From contig NZ_JACVAI010000001.1 in the NCBI RefSeq assembly GCF_014851765.1, forward strand, positions 1,240,001-1,304,000: a stretch of DNA of 64,000 bases. Direction: 5' to 3'. Shown here piece after piece: positions 36,032 through 45,602 of the stretch. The stretch is from Pseudomonas sp. PDM04 (GTDB lineage Bacteria; Pseudomonadota; Gammaproteobacteria; Pseudomonadales; Pseudomonadaceae). The position numbers were made by a program, and so were the translations under genes. The notes under the pieces are model-generated. The model made no database searches. It was not told the DNA's origin and worked only from the letters and a program-made list of their open reading frames with translations. Position 1 is the stretch's first letter. Every line of letters begins with the position of its first letter.

Positions 36032-37042
36032 TCATTTGGCAAAAATCTCCAGCAATCGTGGCGCTATCTTGTCCAAAGCGCGAATCTCTGTGGCGGCATC
36101 GATAGCCGCCGCCGCTTTGGGCATGCCATACACCGCGCTGCTTTGTTGGTCCTGAGCGATGGTCAGGTAACCCTGTTGACGCATGAGTTTAAGCCCCTGG
36201 GCGCCATCGCGCCCCATACCGGTCAATAAAACCCCGACGGCGTCGCCATTCCAGTAACTGGCCACGCTCTCGAAAAAAACATCGATCGACGGTCGATAGA
36301 TCTCGTTGACCGGCTCGGCGGTGTACGCCAGCGTGCCGTTTTTCAACAAGCGGATGTGATGGTTGGTGCCTGCCAGCAGCACCGTGCCGGGCTGGGGCGG
36401 CTCGCCTTCGCAGGCCAGGCGCACGTTCAGGCCGCTGGCGCTGGCCAGCCATTCGGCCATGCCGGCGGCGAACACCTGATCCACGTGCTGGACGAGCACG
36501 ATGGCGACCGGAAAATTCCGCGGCAAGCCCTTGAGCAGCACTTCCAGGGCCGCCGGCCCGCCCGCCGAGGAGCCGATGGCAATCAGGCGCTGGCGCGGGG
36601 CACTGCTGCGCAACGGGCTCGGTGCCTGGCGCTCGCGGTGGCCGCGATCGCCAATCAGCCAGCCGATGTTCATGATCTTGCGCAGCAACGGTGCGGCCGC
36701 GTCCTGAGGATTGCCGGCGCCGAGCGCGGGGGTGTCCACCACATCCAGGGCGCCATGGCCCATGGCTTCGAACACCCGGTGCACATTCTGCTGGCGATCG
36801 ACGGTGACAATCACGATGGCGCACGGCGTCTCGGCCATGATGCGCCGGGTCGCCTCGACACCGTCCATCACCGGCATGATCAGGTCCATCAGGATCAGGT
36901 CCGGGGTATTTTCCGCGCAACGCTGAACCGCTTCGGCACCGTTGGCCGCCACCCAGACCACTTCATGCCCTGGCTCGAACGCCAGGGCACGGCGCAGCGC
37001 CTCAACTGCCATGGGCATATCGTTGACGATTGCGATCCTCAT
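36032..37042 (-). CDS. wspF: WspF, CheB-type methylesterase / negative regulator
   Basis: A 336-residue REC-methylesterase that removes methyl groups from WspA and damps the pathway. Loss of wspF locks WspR on and gives wrinkly colonies in P. fluorescens and P. aeruginosa. The receiver has D53 in LILMDLIMP; the esterase has the Ser-His-Asp triad S159 (IGSSAGG), H186 (VQHVD) and D279 (GMGRDG). All are intact, so this strain is predicted to be pathway-repressible. The ATG overlaps the wspE stop by four bases. Confidence 0.95.
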   Translation of the reverse strand: MRIAIVNDMPMAVEALRRALAFEPGHEVVWVAANGAEAVQRCAENTPDLILMDLIMPVMDGVEATRRIMAETPCAIVIVTVDRQQNVHRVFEAMGHGALDVVDTPALGAGNPQDAAAPLLRKIMNIGWLIGDRGHRERQAPSPLRSSAPRQRLIAIGSSAGGPAALEVLLKGLPRNFPVAIVLVQHVDQVFAAGMAEWLASASGLNVRLACEGEPPQPGTVLLAGTNHHIRLLKNGTLAYTAEPVNEIYRPSIDVFFESVASYWNGDAVGVLLTGMGRDGAQGLKLMRQQGYLTIAQDQQSSAVYGMPKAAAAIDAATEIRALDKIAPRLLEIFAK

Positions 37043-39342
37043 GCCCTTGCTCCTCCGATGAGCTCAACCACTGCGTCGAGCAGGGCATCGTCATGAAAAC
37101 TGGCTTTGGCTAGATAATAGTCGGCTCCAGCATCCAGTCCACGACGTCGATCTTCCTCTCGATCCTTGTAGGACACCACCATGACCGGCAGCGATTGCAA
37201 TCGATTGTCCCGGCGCAGCAAAGACACCAGCTCGATGCCGTCCATGCGCGGCATGTCGATGTCGGTGATCAACAGGTCGAAGGCTTCCGAGCGCAGGGCG
37301 TTCCAGCCATCCATCCCATCTACCGCCACGGCCACGTCGTAGCCGCGATTGATCAGCAACTTGCGCTGCAGCTCGCGCACCGTCAGCGAGTCGTCGACCA
37401 CCAGGATTCGCTTGCGCGCCGCCTCGACCGCCTGGCTGCCTTGACGGGCAATACGCTCCAGGCGCCCGGTATTGAGCAGCTTGTCCACCGAACGCAGCAT
37501 GTCTTCGACATCGACGATCAGCACCACCGACCCGTCGTCGAGCAGGGCGCCGGCGGAAATGTCCTGCACCTTGCCCAGCCGCTCGTCCAGGGGCAGGACC
37601 ACCAGGGTGCGCTCGCCGATGAAACGCTCGACCGCCACGCCATAGACCGCATCGCGCTCGCGGATCACCACGACCTTGAGCGTCTGTTGGCTGTGCTGGC
37701 TCGCCGGACGCTGGAGCAACTGGCTGGCCGCCACCAGACCGACATGCCGGCCTTCATGCCAGAAGTGCTGGCGCCCCTCGACCTGCACGATGTCCGAAGG
37801 TTCCAGGTCGCACATGCGCTCGATGTGGGCCAGCGGAAACGCGTAGGCCTCGTCGCCGACTTCCACCACCAGGCTGCGCACCACCGACAGCGTCAGCGGC
37901 ACTTCAAGGTGGAAGCGGCTGCCCTCGCCCGCCGTCTGCTCCAGCACCACCGCGCCCCGCAACTGGCGGACCATGTGCTGGACTGCGTCCAGGCCGACGC
38001 CGCGCCCGGACACTTCGGTCACCTTGTCCCGCAGGCTGAAGCCCGGCAGGAACAGGAACGTCAGCAACTCTTCTTCGCTCAGTTGCGCCGCAGTGTCGAC
38101 CGGCGACAATTGACGCTCGATGACGCTGCGACGAACCTTTTCCAGGTCGACGCCGTGACCGTCATCGCTCAGTTCCAGCACCAGCAACCCGGCCTGATGG
38201 GACGCGCGCAGACGGATCAGGCCTTCTTCCGGCTTGCCTGCCAACCGCCGTTGTTCCGGGGTTTCGATGCCGTGATCGACGGCGTTGCGCAGCAGGTGCG
38301 TCAGCGGCGCCTCGAGCTTTTCCAGCACATCGCGGTCGACCTGGGTTTTCTCGCCTTCGATCTCCAGCCGCACTTGCTTGCCAAGACTGCGACCGAGGTC
38401 GCGGACCATGCGCGCCTGACCGCTCAACACATCGGCGAACGGTCGCATGCGGCAGGCCAGCGCCGTGTCGTACAACACTTGTGCCCGTTGACTGGCTTGC
38501 CAGGCGAACTCGTCCAGCTCGGCATTTTTCTCCACCAGCAACTGCTGGGATTCAGCCAACAGGCGGCGGGCATCCTCAAGCGCTTCTCGAGCCTCCAGGC
38601 TCAGGTCCTGGTCCTTGAGGTGAACATTGAGGTTATCCAGCGCCCGCAGGCCGTTGTTCTGTATGCGCTTGACGCGCTGCATGGTCGCCAGATGCGGCTT
38701 GAGACGCAGGGTTTCCACCAGGGATTTACTCGACAGATCGAGCAGGCTGTTCAGGCGTTCGGCCGTGACCCGCAGGACCCGCTCACCGTTTTCAGTGGTG
38801 CGCTTGCTCTTACGCGGTGCAGAAACGGGCTCGGTCGGCGTGGCGCTGACCGGCTCGACCTCCGGCACGACCGGCTCGACCGGCTCGGCGACGGGCGTCT
38901 GCGGTTCGGCCATGGGCGGTACAGCTGGCGTGCCGAGGGGCGCGAAGGCGGCCAGCGGATCGAGCAACCGCGCCATCAGCGCCACATACCCGTCGATATC
39001 GGCAGGCGTCGGGGCATGGTTCGGCGTGGCGATGCGCATCAGCAAATCGGTGCCTTGCAGCAGTGCGTCAATGTGTTCGGGGCGCAGGTACAGGCGACCT
39101 TCCTGTGCGCTGACCAGGCAATCTTCCATCACGTGGGCAACGCTGACCCCCGCATCGACGCCGACGATGCGGGCCGCCCCCTTGAGCGAGTGGGCGGCGC
39201 GCATGCACGACTCAAGCTGATCGGCCTGGGTCGGATCGCGCTCGAGCGCCAGCAGGCCCGCGCTCAGCACCTGGGTCTGGGCTTCGGCTTCCAGGCCGAA
39301 CAGTTCCAGCAACGAGGCGTCGCGCATCTGCTCGGGGGTCAT
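37039..39342 (-). CDS. wspE: WspE, CheA-type hybrid histidine kinase
   Basis: A 767-residue kinase that phosphorylates WspR and WspF. Domains in order: HPt with H51 (AAHSLKGAARIVG), a Pro/Glu/Val-rich linker (about 130-200), dimerisation region, HATPase with the N-box HLLRNAVDHGIETPE and G-boxes (LSDDGHGVDLEKV, VSGRGVGLDAV), a CheW-like coupling domain, and a C-terminal receiver with D694 (LITDIDMPRMDG). The extra receiver distinguishes WspE from CheA. It is coupled to wspD and wspF by 4-base overlaps. Confidence 0.95.
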   Translation of the reverse strand: MTPEQMRDASLLELFGLEAEAQTQVLSAGLLALERDPTQADQLESCMRAAHSLKGAARIVGVDAGVSVAHVMEDCLVSAQEGRLYLRPEHIDALLQGTDLLMRIATPNHAPTPADIDGYVALMARLLDPLAAFAPLGTPAVPPMAEPQTPVAEPVEPVVPEVEPVSATPTEPVSAPRKSKRTTENGERVLRVTAERLNSLLDLSSKSLVETLRLKPHLATMQRVKRIQNNGLRALDNLNVHLKDQDLSLEAREALEDARRLLAESQQLLVEKNAELDEFAWQASQRAQVLYDTALACRMRPFADVLSGQARMVRDLGRSLGKQVRLEIEGEKTQVDRDVLEKLEAPLTHLLRNAVDHGIETPEQRRLAGKPEEGLIRLRASHQAGLLVLELSDDGHGVDLEKVRRSVIERQLSPVDTAAQLSEEELLTFLFLPGFSLRDKVTEVSGRGVGLDAVQHMVRQLRGAVVLEQTAGEGSRFHLEVPLTLSVVRSLVVEVGDEAYAFPLAHIERMCDLEPSDIVQVEGRQHFWHEGRHVGLVAASQLLQRPASQHSQQTLKVVVIRERDAVYGVAVERFIGERTLVVLPLDERLGKVQDISAGALLDDGSVVLIVDVEDMLRSVDKLLNTGRLERIARQGSQAVEAARKRILVVDDSLTVRELQRKLLINRGYDVAVAVDGMDGWNALRSEAFDLLITDIDMPRMDGIELVSLLRRDNRLQSLPVMVVSYKDREEDRRRGLDAGADYYLAKASFHDDALLDAVVELIGGARA

Positions 39343-40022
39343 GTCAGGCTCCGGGTCACGGCGGACAGCAGCTGTTCTTCATCCAGCCATCGCAGGCTGC
39401 GACCTTTGTACTGCAACACGCCACGGGTGTACCTGGCATTGGCGTGAGCCTCTGAACGGGACGCCGCTTCGAGGGTGCGTTCGTCGATGGCATGGATGCC
39501 GTCGACTTCGTCCACCGGCACCACCACCGGCCCGCCGTGGGCGGCGATGATCAGCATGCGCGGCATCACGCGCGCGCCGCTTGCCACGCTGCTCGTGCCA
39601 TCCAGCCCCAGCAACTCGACCAGCGACAGGCACGCCACCAATGCACCGCGCACGTTCGCCACGCCGAGCAAGGCCCGTGAGCGCTGGTGCGGCAGTGAAT
39701 GAATGGCCTGCAACGGTGCCACTTCCACCAGGCTGCGCGTGGCCAGCCCCAGCCACTCTTCGCCGAGCCGGAACATCAGCAGCGAGCGGGTCCTGACTTC
39801 GCTTTCGACCAGGGTACTGACGTGTCCGCGATCTTCCTGCTGTAACGCGTAGCGGTCCAGCAGGCGCGTGGCCGCCGCCGAATACACCGCACAGTTGCGG
39901 CAGTGAATGTGTTCGATCAGCAGCGGGCAGGACTTGTCGCCATGGATACCGATACGGTTCCAGCAGTCGTCGATGGCCTGGGCGTCGTCATGGGTCAGGC
40001 TAAAGCCGTCGGTGGCATTCAT
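39339..40022 (-). CDS. wspD: WspD, CheW-type coupling protein with N-terminal Cys/His cluster
   Basis: A 227-residue CheW-like adaptor that links the WspA receptor to the kinase WspE. The CheW domain covers about residues 75-220 (LMFRLGEEWLGLATRSLVEV, LLGVANVRGALVACLSL). The first 50 residues carry C20, C32, H38, H40, C41 and C44, including HIHCRNC, which is the pattern of a metal or redox site. Couplings: ATG overlaps the wspC stop by four bases and its stop overlaps wspE in the same way. Confidence 0.92.
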   Translation of the reverse strand: MNATDGFSLTHDDAQAIDDCWNRIGIHGDKSCPLLIEHIHCRNCAVYSAAATRLLDRYALQQEDRGHVSTLVESEVRTRSLLMFRLGEEWLGLATRSLVEVAPLQAIHSLPHQRSRALLGVANVRGALVACLSLVELLGLDGTSSVASGARVMPRMLIIAAHGGPVVVPVDEVDGIHAIDERTLEAASRSEAHANARYTRGVLQYKGRSLRWLDEEQLLSAVTRSLT

Positions 40023-41287
40023 CGTTTGCGCTCACTGTCTACGCGCTCGCTGCGGGCGGCACGGGCCTGCAATCGTCGGGCACCGGCGGTGTCGCCCTGG
40101 GATTGCAACAAGGCGGCCAGGTGCATCAAGGCGTCGGGATGTTGCGGGTCGAGGTACAAGGCCTTGCGATAAAACCCCTGGGCTTCGAGGGCGCTGCCAG
40201 CGACATCGCTGAGCAACCCCAGCCAGTAGAACACCTGCGCCACCGGTTCATGGCTGCGCAAATATTGCTCGCACACCGCCCGGGCCTCGGCACCTTTGCC
40301 TTCGTTGGCCAGGTTGGCGATGCTGGCCAACAGTGCCGCCGCCTCCGTATTGACGGCTTTGCCCGTCACCGGCAGCGGCGTCGGGATAGCGAAGGGCCGG
40401 TTGCGCACGGGCGGTGGCGCCACATTGCGCAGCGGTTGACGCACCGGCAGCGGGGTCGGCGCGAAAGCCGGCGCCGGTTCAGGCGCGGGGGCCGCCTGGC
40501 GACTGAATGCAAACGACTGCGGGATGCCGATCGAGCGCATGCCGAATCGTCCGAGCAGGCTGCCCTCTGCCGGACCGATGAACAGCACGCCGTCGACGTG
40601 GGTCAGGCGCTTGAGCACTTCGAACACTTGCTGCTGGGTAGGTTGATCGAAATAGATCAGCAAGTTGCGACAGAAAACGAAGTCATAGGGCGCTTCGTTG
40701 GCCAGCAACGCCGGATCCAGCAGATTACCGACCTGCAAATGCACTTGCTCCAGCACTCGCGCCTCGAGGCGATAGCTGTCGCCGTCAGCGACAAAATGCC
40801 GTTCGCGAAACGTCAGGTCCTGACCGCGAAACGAGTTCCTGCCGTACCGCGCGCCCCTGGCTTTTTCCACTGACAGCGGGCTGACGTCCATGCCTTGGAC
40901 CTTGAATTGATGGGGTTTGAGTCCGGCGTCCAACAAGGCCATGGCAATGGAGTACGGCTCTTCGCCGGTCGAGCACGGCAGGCTGAGAATGCGCAGTGCA
41001 CGCAGGTTGTTGAGTTCGTCCAGCCGCCTGATCGCCAGCCTGGCCAGGGTGGCAAAGGATTCCGGGTAACGGAAGAACCAGGTCTCGGGCACGATCACCG
41101 CTTCGATCAGCGCTTGCTGCTCCTCCCGCGACCCCTGCAGGGTCTGCCAATACTCATCGGCGGTCTGCGAACGCGACGCGGTGCTGCGCTGGCGCACCGC
41201 ACGCTCGATGATCGCCGGGCCCACCGATGTCACGTCGAGGCCGATGCGTTCCTTGAGAAAATCGAAAAACCGTTGGTCGTTGTTCAT
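40019..41287 (-). CDS. wspC: WspC, CheR-type methyltransferase with TPR region
   Basis: A 422-residue SAM-dependent methyltransferase that methylates glutamates of WspA. The CheR core includes RSQTADEYWQTLQ, the ETWFFRYPESF motif, the SAM-binding LPCSTGEEPYSIAMAL and the CRNLLIYFDQPTQQQV segment. A Pro/Ala-rich linker (about 270-315) leads to a C-terminal TPR-like helical part (AEARAVCEQYLRSHEPVAQ, ALYLDPQHPDALMHLAALL), as in WspC, which lacks the pentapeptide-binding subdomain of ordinary CheR. Coupled by 4-base overlaps on both sides. Confidence 0.95.
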   Translation of the reverse strand: MNNDQRFFDFLKERIGLDVTSVGPAIIERAVRQRSTASRSQTADEYWQTLQGSREEQQALIEAVIVPETWFFRYPESFATLARLAIRRLDELNNLRALRILSLPCSTGEEPYSIAMALLDAGLKPHQFKVQGMDVSPLSVEKARGARYGRNSFRGQDLTFRERHFVADGDSYRLEARVLEQVHLQVGNLLDPALLANEAPYDFVFCRNLLIYFDQPTQQQVFEVLKRLTHVDGVLFIGPAEGSLLGRFGMRSIGIPQSFAFSRQAAPAPEPAPAFAPTPLPVRQPLRNVAPPPVRNRPFAIPTPLPVTGKAVNTEAAALLASIANLANEGKGAEARAVCEQYLRSHEPVAQVFYWLGLLSDVAGSALEAQGFYRKALYLDPQHPDALMHLAALLQSQGDTAGARRLQARAARSERVDSERKR

Positions 41288-41820
41288 GCCGGCTCCTCAA
41301 GCAGCGCCGGGTCCAGTGGCGGCGACGGGAACAGCAGTGCGCGAACCCGCGCATCCAGCAGATCGGCGACACGCACCCACTGCAACAAACCTTGCGCATC
41401 TTCACGCACGGGCCCGAGGTACGGCGCCTGGCGGTTATCGAGGCCATAGGGCTGAAAATCCGTGGGGTCGCAACGCAAGGTGTCGGTGGCCTGCTCCAGG
41501 ATCAGCCCGAGCCGTTGCGCTTCGCTGCGCTCGTCCGGTCGGTAATTGACCAGCACCAGCCGGGTGCTGGTGCGGGCCTGGGCCGCGACACCGAAGGCCA
41601 ATGCACTGAGGTCGATGACCGGCACCACCGCGCCACGGTAGGCGAACACCCCGGCCACCCAGGCCGGCACCTGTGGAATCGGCTTCAAGGGCAGGCGTGG
41701 CAGCACTTCGGCGACGTCGGTCGCACGCAGGGCGTAGCGTTCGCTGCCGATACGAAACACCAGGAACAACGCCTGCGCCGCCGGCTTCACAGCGCTGCGT
41801 CTGGCCGTGAGTTCGCTCAT
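41284..41820 (-). CDS. wspB: WspB, CheW-type coupling protein
   Basis: A 178-residue CheW-domain protein, the second coupler of the Wsp receptor complex. The domain starts at FLVFRIGSERYALRATDVAEVL and contains WVAGVFAYRGAVVPVIDLS. Its stop overlaps wspC (ATGA) and its start overlaps the wspA stop (TGATG), so translation is coupled from wspA onward. Shorter than WspD and without the N-terminal Cys/His cluster. Confidence 0.94.
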   Translation of the reverse strand: MSELTARRSAVKPAAQALFLVFRIGSERYALRATDVAEVLPRLPLKPIPQVPAWVAGVFAYRGAVVPVIDLSALAFGVAAQARTSTRLVLVNYRPDERSEAQRLGLILEQATDTLRCDPTDFQPYGLDNRQAPYLGPVREDAQGLLQWVRVADLLDARVRALLFPSPPLDPALLEEPA

Positions 41821-43442
41821 CAGACTTTGAATCGCGAAACGCCGCTGCGCAGCCCGACGGCCACCTGGCTCAGTTCGTCGATGGCAAAGCTGGCCTGGCG
41901 CAAGGATTCGACGGTCTGGCTGCTGGCATCCCCCAACTGCACCAATGCATGGTTGATCTGCTCGGCGCCGGTGGCCTGGGCCTGCATGCCCTCATTGACC
42001 ATCAGCACCCGTGGCGCCAGCGCCTGCACCTGATGAATGATCTGCGACAGTTGCTCGCCGACCTGCTGCACCTCGAACATGCCACGGCGCACTTCCTCGG
42101 AGAACTTGTCCATGCCCATGACCCCGGCCGAGACCGCCGACTGGATCTCGCGCACCATCTGCTCGATATCGTAGGTGGCCACGGCGGTCTGGTCCGCCAG
42201 GCGACGGACCTCGGTGGCGACCACGGCAAACCCCCGGCCGTATTCCCCGGCCTTTTCCGCCTCGATGGCCGCGTTCAACGACAGCAGGTTGGTCTGGTCG
42301 GCCACCTTGACGATGGTCACGACCACCTGATTGATGTTGCCGGCCTTCTCGTTGAGGATCGCCAGCTTGGCGTTGACCAGATCCGCAGCCCCCATCACCG
42401 AATGCATGGTTTCTTCCATGCGCGCCAGGCCCTGCTGCCCGGAGCCGGCGGCCACCGAGGCCTGGTCGGCAGCGGTAGAAACCTCGGTCATGGTGCGCAC
42501 CAGGTCGCGGGAGGTGGCGGCGATTTCCCGGGACGTCGCCCCGATTTCCGTGGTCGTGGCCGCCGTTTCCGTGGCAGTGGCCTGCTGTTGCTTGGAGGTG
42601 GCGGCAATCTCGGTCACCGAGGTGGTGACCTGCACCGAAGAGCGCTGGGCCTGGGACACCAGTGACGTGAGTTCGACCATCATGTCGTTGAAGCCGGTTT
42701 CCACCGCACCGAACTCGTCCTTGCGCTCCAGGTTCAAGCGGCCGCTGAGATCGCCAGTGCGCATGACTTCAAGAATCTGCACGATGCGGTTCATCGGCGC
42801 CATGATCGCGCGCATCAGCAACAGGCCACACAGGGCTGCAGCCAGCACGGCCACCAGCAGTGAGATGCCCATGACGATTTTCGCCGAGACCACGGCGTTG
42901 TCGATGATCTCGATATCCTTGTCGGCCACCGCCTTGTTCTGGCGCAGGATGTCATTGAGTTTCATGCGACCGGCGGTCCACGCCGGCGTCAGTTGCTCGT
43001 TGAACAACGCGATGGCTTGCGCCTCCTGACTGCGCTTGTGCAAATCGAGCACGGCGCCGAGGATCTCGACGTATTCGGCATGGAGTTTTTCGAAAGCCGC
43101 GTATTCGACCTTGTCTTCTTCCGTCGTGACAGTGGCGCGATAGTCGGCCATGGCTGCCTGAACACGCGCTTCATAGCCCTTGAAGTCGGCGACATCTTCG
43201 CCACTGATGCCCTGCCCCTCTTTCAGGCCCAGCATTTCCTGAATCCGCAGATAACTGTCGACCCAGGCGCCACGGATCGTCGAACTGTAATAGACCCCGG
43301 GAAGCGCGTCTTCACGGACGCTGGCTTCGCTGTCTTCGATCTTCAGCAGCCGCGAATACGAGACGACCACCATCAGCAGCATGATGGCGATGATTACCGC
43401 AAAGCTCGCCAAGATGCGTTGGCGCAACGTCCAGTTCTTCAC
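41820..43442 (-). CDS. wspA: WspA, methyl-accepting surface-sensing receptor
   Basis: A 540-residue MCP that senses growth on surfaces, probably membrane or envelope stress, and drives the WspE kinase. The protein has TM1 (residues about 11-30), a helical periplasmic domain of about 155 residues, TM2 ([20 protein letters not shown]), a HAMP domain ([19 protein letters not shown]) and a cytoplasmic methyl-accepting domain with the hairpin tip [19 protein letters not shown]. The start is GTG at 43442, behind GAGGA; the frame extends to 43520 but would place 26 non-hydrophobic residues before TM1. First gene of the wsp operon. Confidence 0.95.
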   Translation of the reverse strand: MKNWTLRQRILASFAVIIAIMLLMVVVSYSRLLKIEDSEASVREDALPGVYYSSTIRGAWVDSYLRIQEMLGLKEGQGISGEDVADFKGYEARVQAAMADYRATVTTEEDKVEYAAFEKLHAEYVEILGAVLDLHKRSQEAQAIALFNEQLTPAWTAGRMKLNDILRQNKAVADKDIEIIDNAVVSAKIVMGISLLVAVLAAALCGLLLMRAIMAPMNRIVQILEVMRTGDLSGRLNLERKDEFGAVETGFNDMMVELTSLVSQAQRSSVQVTTSVTEIAATSKQQQATATETAATTTEIGATSREIAATSRDLVRTMTEVSTAADQASVAAGSGQQGLARMEETMHSVMGAADLVNAKLAILNEKAGNINQVVVTIVKVADQTNLLSLNAAIEAEKAGEYGRGFAVVATEVRRLADQTAVATYDIEQMVREIQSAVSAGVMGMDKFSEEVRRGMFEVQQVGEQLSQIIHQVQALAPRVLMVNEGMQAQATGAEQINHALVQLGDASSQTVESLRQASFAIDELSQVAVGLRSGVSRFKV

Positions 43443-43582
43443 AGTCAGTCCTCGGGCCGTTTCAAATGCGGGGAGTATAGCCGAGGGCGGTGTGTCATTT
43501 ATAAGACAGTTGCGCAGCACTTCTCATCCTGGCGCAAAGGGACATGGATCTGGCTTGGATGATGCGCAGTGGGTGATGACGC

Positions 43583-43680
43583 CTTCGCGGGCAAGCCCGC
43601 TCGCACAAGGGGATGTGGAGTGGGCATAGGTAGTGGCCATTCCCGAAAACCGAGGTGGGAGCGAGCCCGCTCCCACAGTG
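43583..43680. repeat. REP elements upstream of wspA
   Basis: TTCGCGGGCAAGCCCGCTCGCACAAG (43585-43610) and GTGGGAGCGAGCCCGCTCCCAC (43655-43676), the second a perfect short hairpin. They lie between wspA and the DUF533 gene; the wspA promoter must be within or next to them. Confidence 0.8.
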
Positions 43681-43687
43681 GATTGCG

Positions 43688-44410
43688 TTACACGGAGGCC
43701 TGGCGCACCTGTTTCTCCAGCTCGGCCTTCAGGCCCGGCGCCAGTTTCAACTGGCGGGCGAGTTCCTCCAGGTAGGATTTCTCCATGAAGCTCTCCTCGT
43801 CCACCATCATCACGCTGGCGATGTACATCTCGGCGGCCATTTCCGGGGTGCTGGCGGTGCGCGCCACGTCGGCAGGGTCCAGTGGCTTGTTCAGTTCGGC
43901 GTGCAGCCAGTGTTGCAGCTCCCGGTCGTTGTCGAGCCGGGTGAACTCGCCCTCGATCAGCGTGCGTTCACGCTCATCGACATGCCCGTCGGCCTTTGCG
44001 GCCGCCACCAGCGCGGTGAGAATCGCCTGGCTGTGCTGCTCGGCCTGCGCCGCCGGCAGGCGGTCCACGGTTTGCGGCTCACGGCCCGGCGCTGCGCCCT
44101 GCTGCGCCTGCCAGTTGCCGTAGGCCTTGTAGGCAATCACACCCAATGCCGCCAGGCCACCATAAAGGGCCACTTTGCCACCGACCTTGCGCACCTTCTT
44201 GTTGCCCATCAACAGGCCCATGGCACCCGCCGCCAGCGCGCCACCGCCGGCGCCCGACAACAGACCGCCCAGGCCGCTTGAACCGCCGCTGCCGCCGAGC
44301 AGCCCGCCCAATGCACCACCGGGGCCCTTGTTCTGTGTGCCACCGGCCTTGTTCTGCAGCAGGTCCTGGCCGGACTTGAGCAACTGATCGAGCAATCCAC
44401 GGGTATTCAT
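43688..44410 (-). CDS. DUF533 / TerB-like membrane-associated protein
   Basis: A 240-residue protein. The N-terminal third is extremely Gly-rich (GGALGGLLGGSGGSSGLGGL, then LSGAGGGALAAGAMGLLMG), with one or two membrane helices around residues 50-105 (VALYGGLAALGVIAYKAY). The C-terminal part is a TerB-like helical domain (LTALVAAAKADGHVDERERTLI, DPADVARTASTPEMAAEMYI) as in DUF533 proteins. TerB-like domains bind divalent metals; a tellurite-resistance role is not implied. The ATG at 44410 has GGAG nine bases upstream. It lies upstream of wspA on the same strand but with a REP-filled gap of 245 bases. Confidence 0.85.
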   Translation of the reverse strand: MNTRGLLDQLLKSGQDLLQNKAGGTQNKGPGGALGGLLGGSGGSSGLGGLLSGAGGGALAAGAMGLLMGNKKVRKVGGKVALYGGLAALGVIAYKAYGNWQAQQGAAPGREPQTVDRLPAAQAEQHSQAILTALVAAAKADGHVDERERTLIEGEFTRLDNDRELQHWLHAELNKPLDPADVARTASTPEMAAEMYIASVMMVDEESFMEKSYLEELARQLKLAPGLKAELEKQVRQASV

Positions 44411-44588
44411 GTCTGTCGTCTCCATCAAGGACTTTTCAAGGCCACCAGCCTAGATCGAAAAGGCACAGCGGCGGCCGACGAGAGTGCTTCCGGATGTTGC
44501 CCCGATCTGACGACGCCACCCAAGCCATTCGATTAAAAAGATATACACTCCGGTGAATCGATAAAAACCGCCCACCGGGTGCCTGCTC

Positions 44589-45503
44589 ATGATGACCCTG
44601 CGTCAAATCCGTCATTTCATCGCCGTGGCCGAGACCGGCTCGATCTCCGCCGCCGCACAGACCGCTTTCATTTCCCAGTCGACATTGACCCTGGCCATCC
44701 AGCAACTGGAGCAGGAGATCGGCGTCAGCCTGTTCAATCGTCACGCCAAGGGCATGACCCTCACGCACCAGGGGCATCAGTTCCTGCGCCAGGCGCACCT
44801 GATCCTGGCGACGGTGGATAACGCCAAGCGCAGCCTCCAGCAAAGCACCGACCAGGTGGCCGGGCAGTTGATCATCGGCGTGACCAGTCTGGTCGCCGGT
44901 TACTACCTCGCCGACCTGCTCACCCGCTTCCAGCGCGCCTACCCGAATGTGGAAATCCGCGTGATGGAGGATGAGCGCCCCTACATCGAGCATTTGCTGG
45001 TCAGCGGCGAAATCGACGTCGGCGTGTTGATCCTGTCCAACCTCGAGGACCGTCATGCCCTGCAGACCGAAGTGCTGACCCACTCACCCCATCGACTGTG
45101 GCTGCCGGCGCAGCATCCGCTGCTGGAGCACGACAGCATCAACCTCGCCGACGTGGCCCGCGAACCGCTGATTCAACTGAACGTCGACGAAATGGACCGC
45201 AACGCCCAGCGCATGTGGTCGGCGGCGTCGCTGCAACCGCGCATCACCCTGAAGACCGCTTCGACCGAAGCGGTGCGTAGCCTGGTGGCCGCCGGCCTGG
45301 GGGTTTCGATCCAGCCGGACATGACCTACCGCCCCTGGTCGCTGGAGGGCGACATCATCGAAGCCCGCCCCATCGCCGACCTGAGCCAGACCCTCGACGT
45401 CGGCCTGGCCTGGCGCCGGGGCACGGCCCGCCCGGCGCTGGTGGACCCCTTCCTGACCGTCGCCCGGGAACAACCGCACGGCGGACGCAAGCCATCTATT
45501 TAA
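44589..45503 (+). CDS. LysR family regulator of the polyamine cluster
   Basis: A 304-residue LysR-type regulator: winged helix-turn-helix at residues about 18-60 (ETGSISAAAQTAFISQSTLT), linker helix, then a two-lobed effector-binding domain (GQLIIGVTSLVAGYYLADLL, DVGVLILSNLEDRHALQTE). It lies just upstream of and parallel to the patD-ydcSTUV-patD genes, with 99 bases to the first aldehyde dehydrogenase, so it is the likely local regulator; the effector may be a polyamine or aldehyde. Divergent from the DUF533 gene. A second Met codon follows the first (MMTL). Confidence 0.88.
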   Translation: MMTLRQIRHFIAVAETGSISAAAQTAFISQSTLTLAIQQLEQEIGVSLFNRHAKGMTLTHQGHQFLRQAHLILATVDNAKRSLQQSTDQVAGQLIIGVTSLVAGYYLADLLTRFQRAYPNVEIRVMEDERPYIEHLLVSGEIDVGVLILSNLEDRHALQTEVLTHSPHRLWLPAQHPLLEHDSINLADVAREPLIQLNVDEMDRNAQRMWSAASLQPRITLKTASTEAVRSLVAAGLGVSIQPDMTYRPWSLEGDIIEARPIADLSQTLDVGLAWRRGTARPALVDPFLTVAREQPHGGRKPSI

Positions 45504-45602
45504 TCGAACGCCACCTTCAGTATTTAGTATTTGTCGACCTCGGGTCCGGGCACTAGTCTTGGTTCATCTATAAGACGGCCGGTCCCAGTCACAGGGAGCA
45601 CC

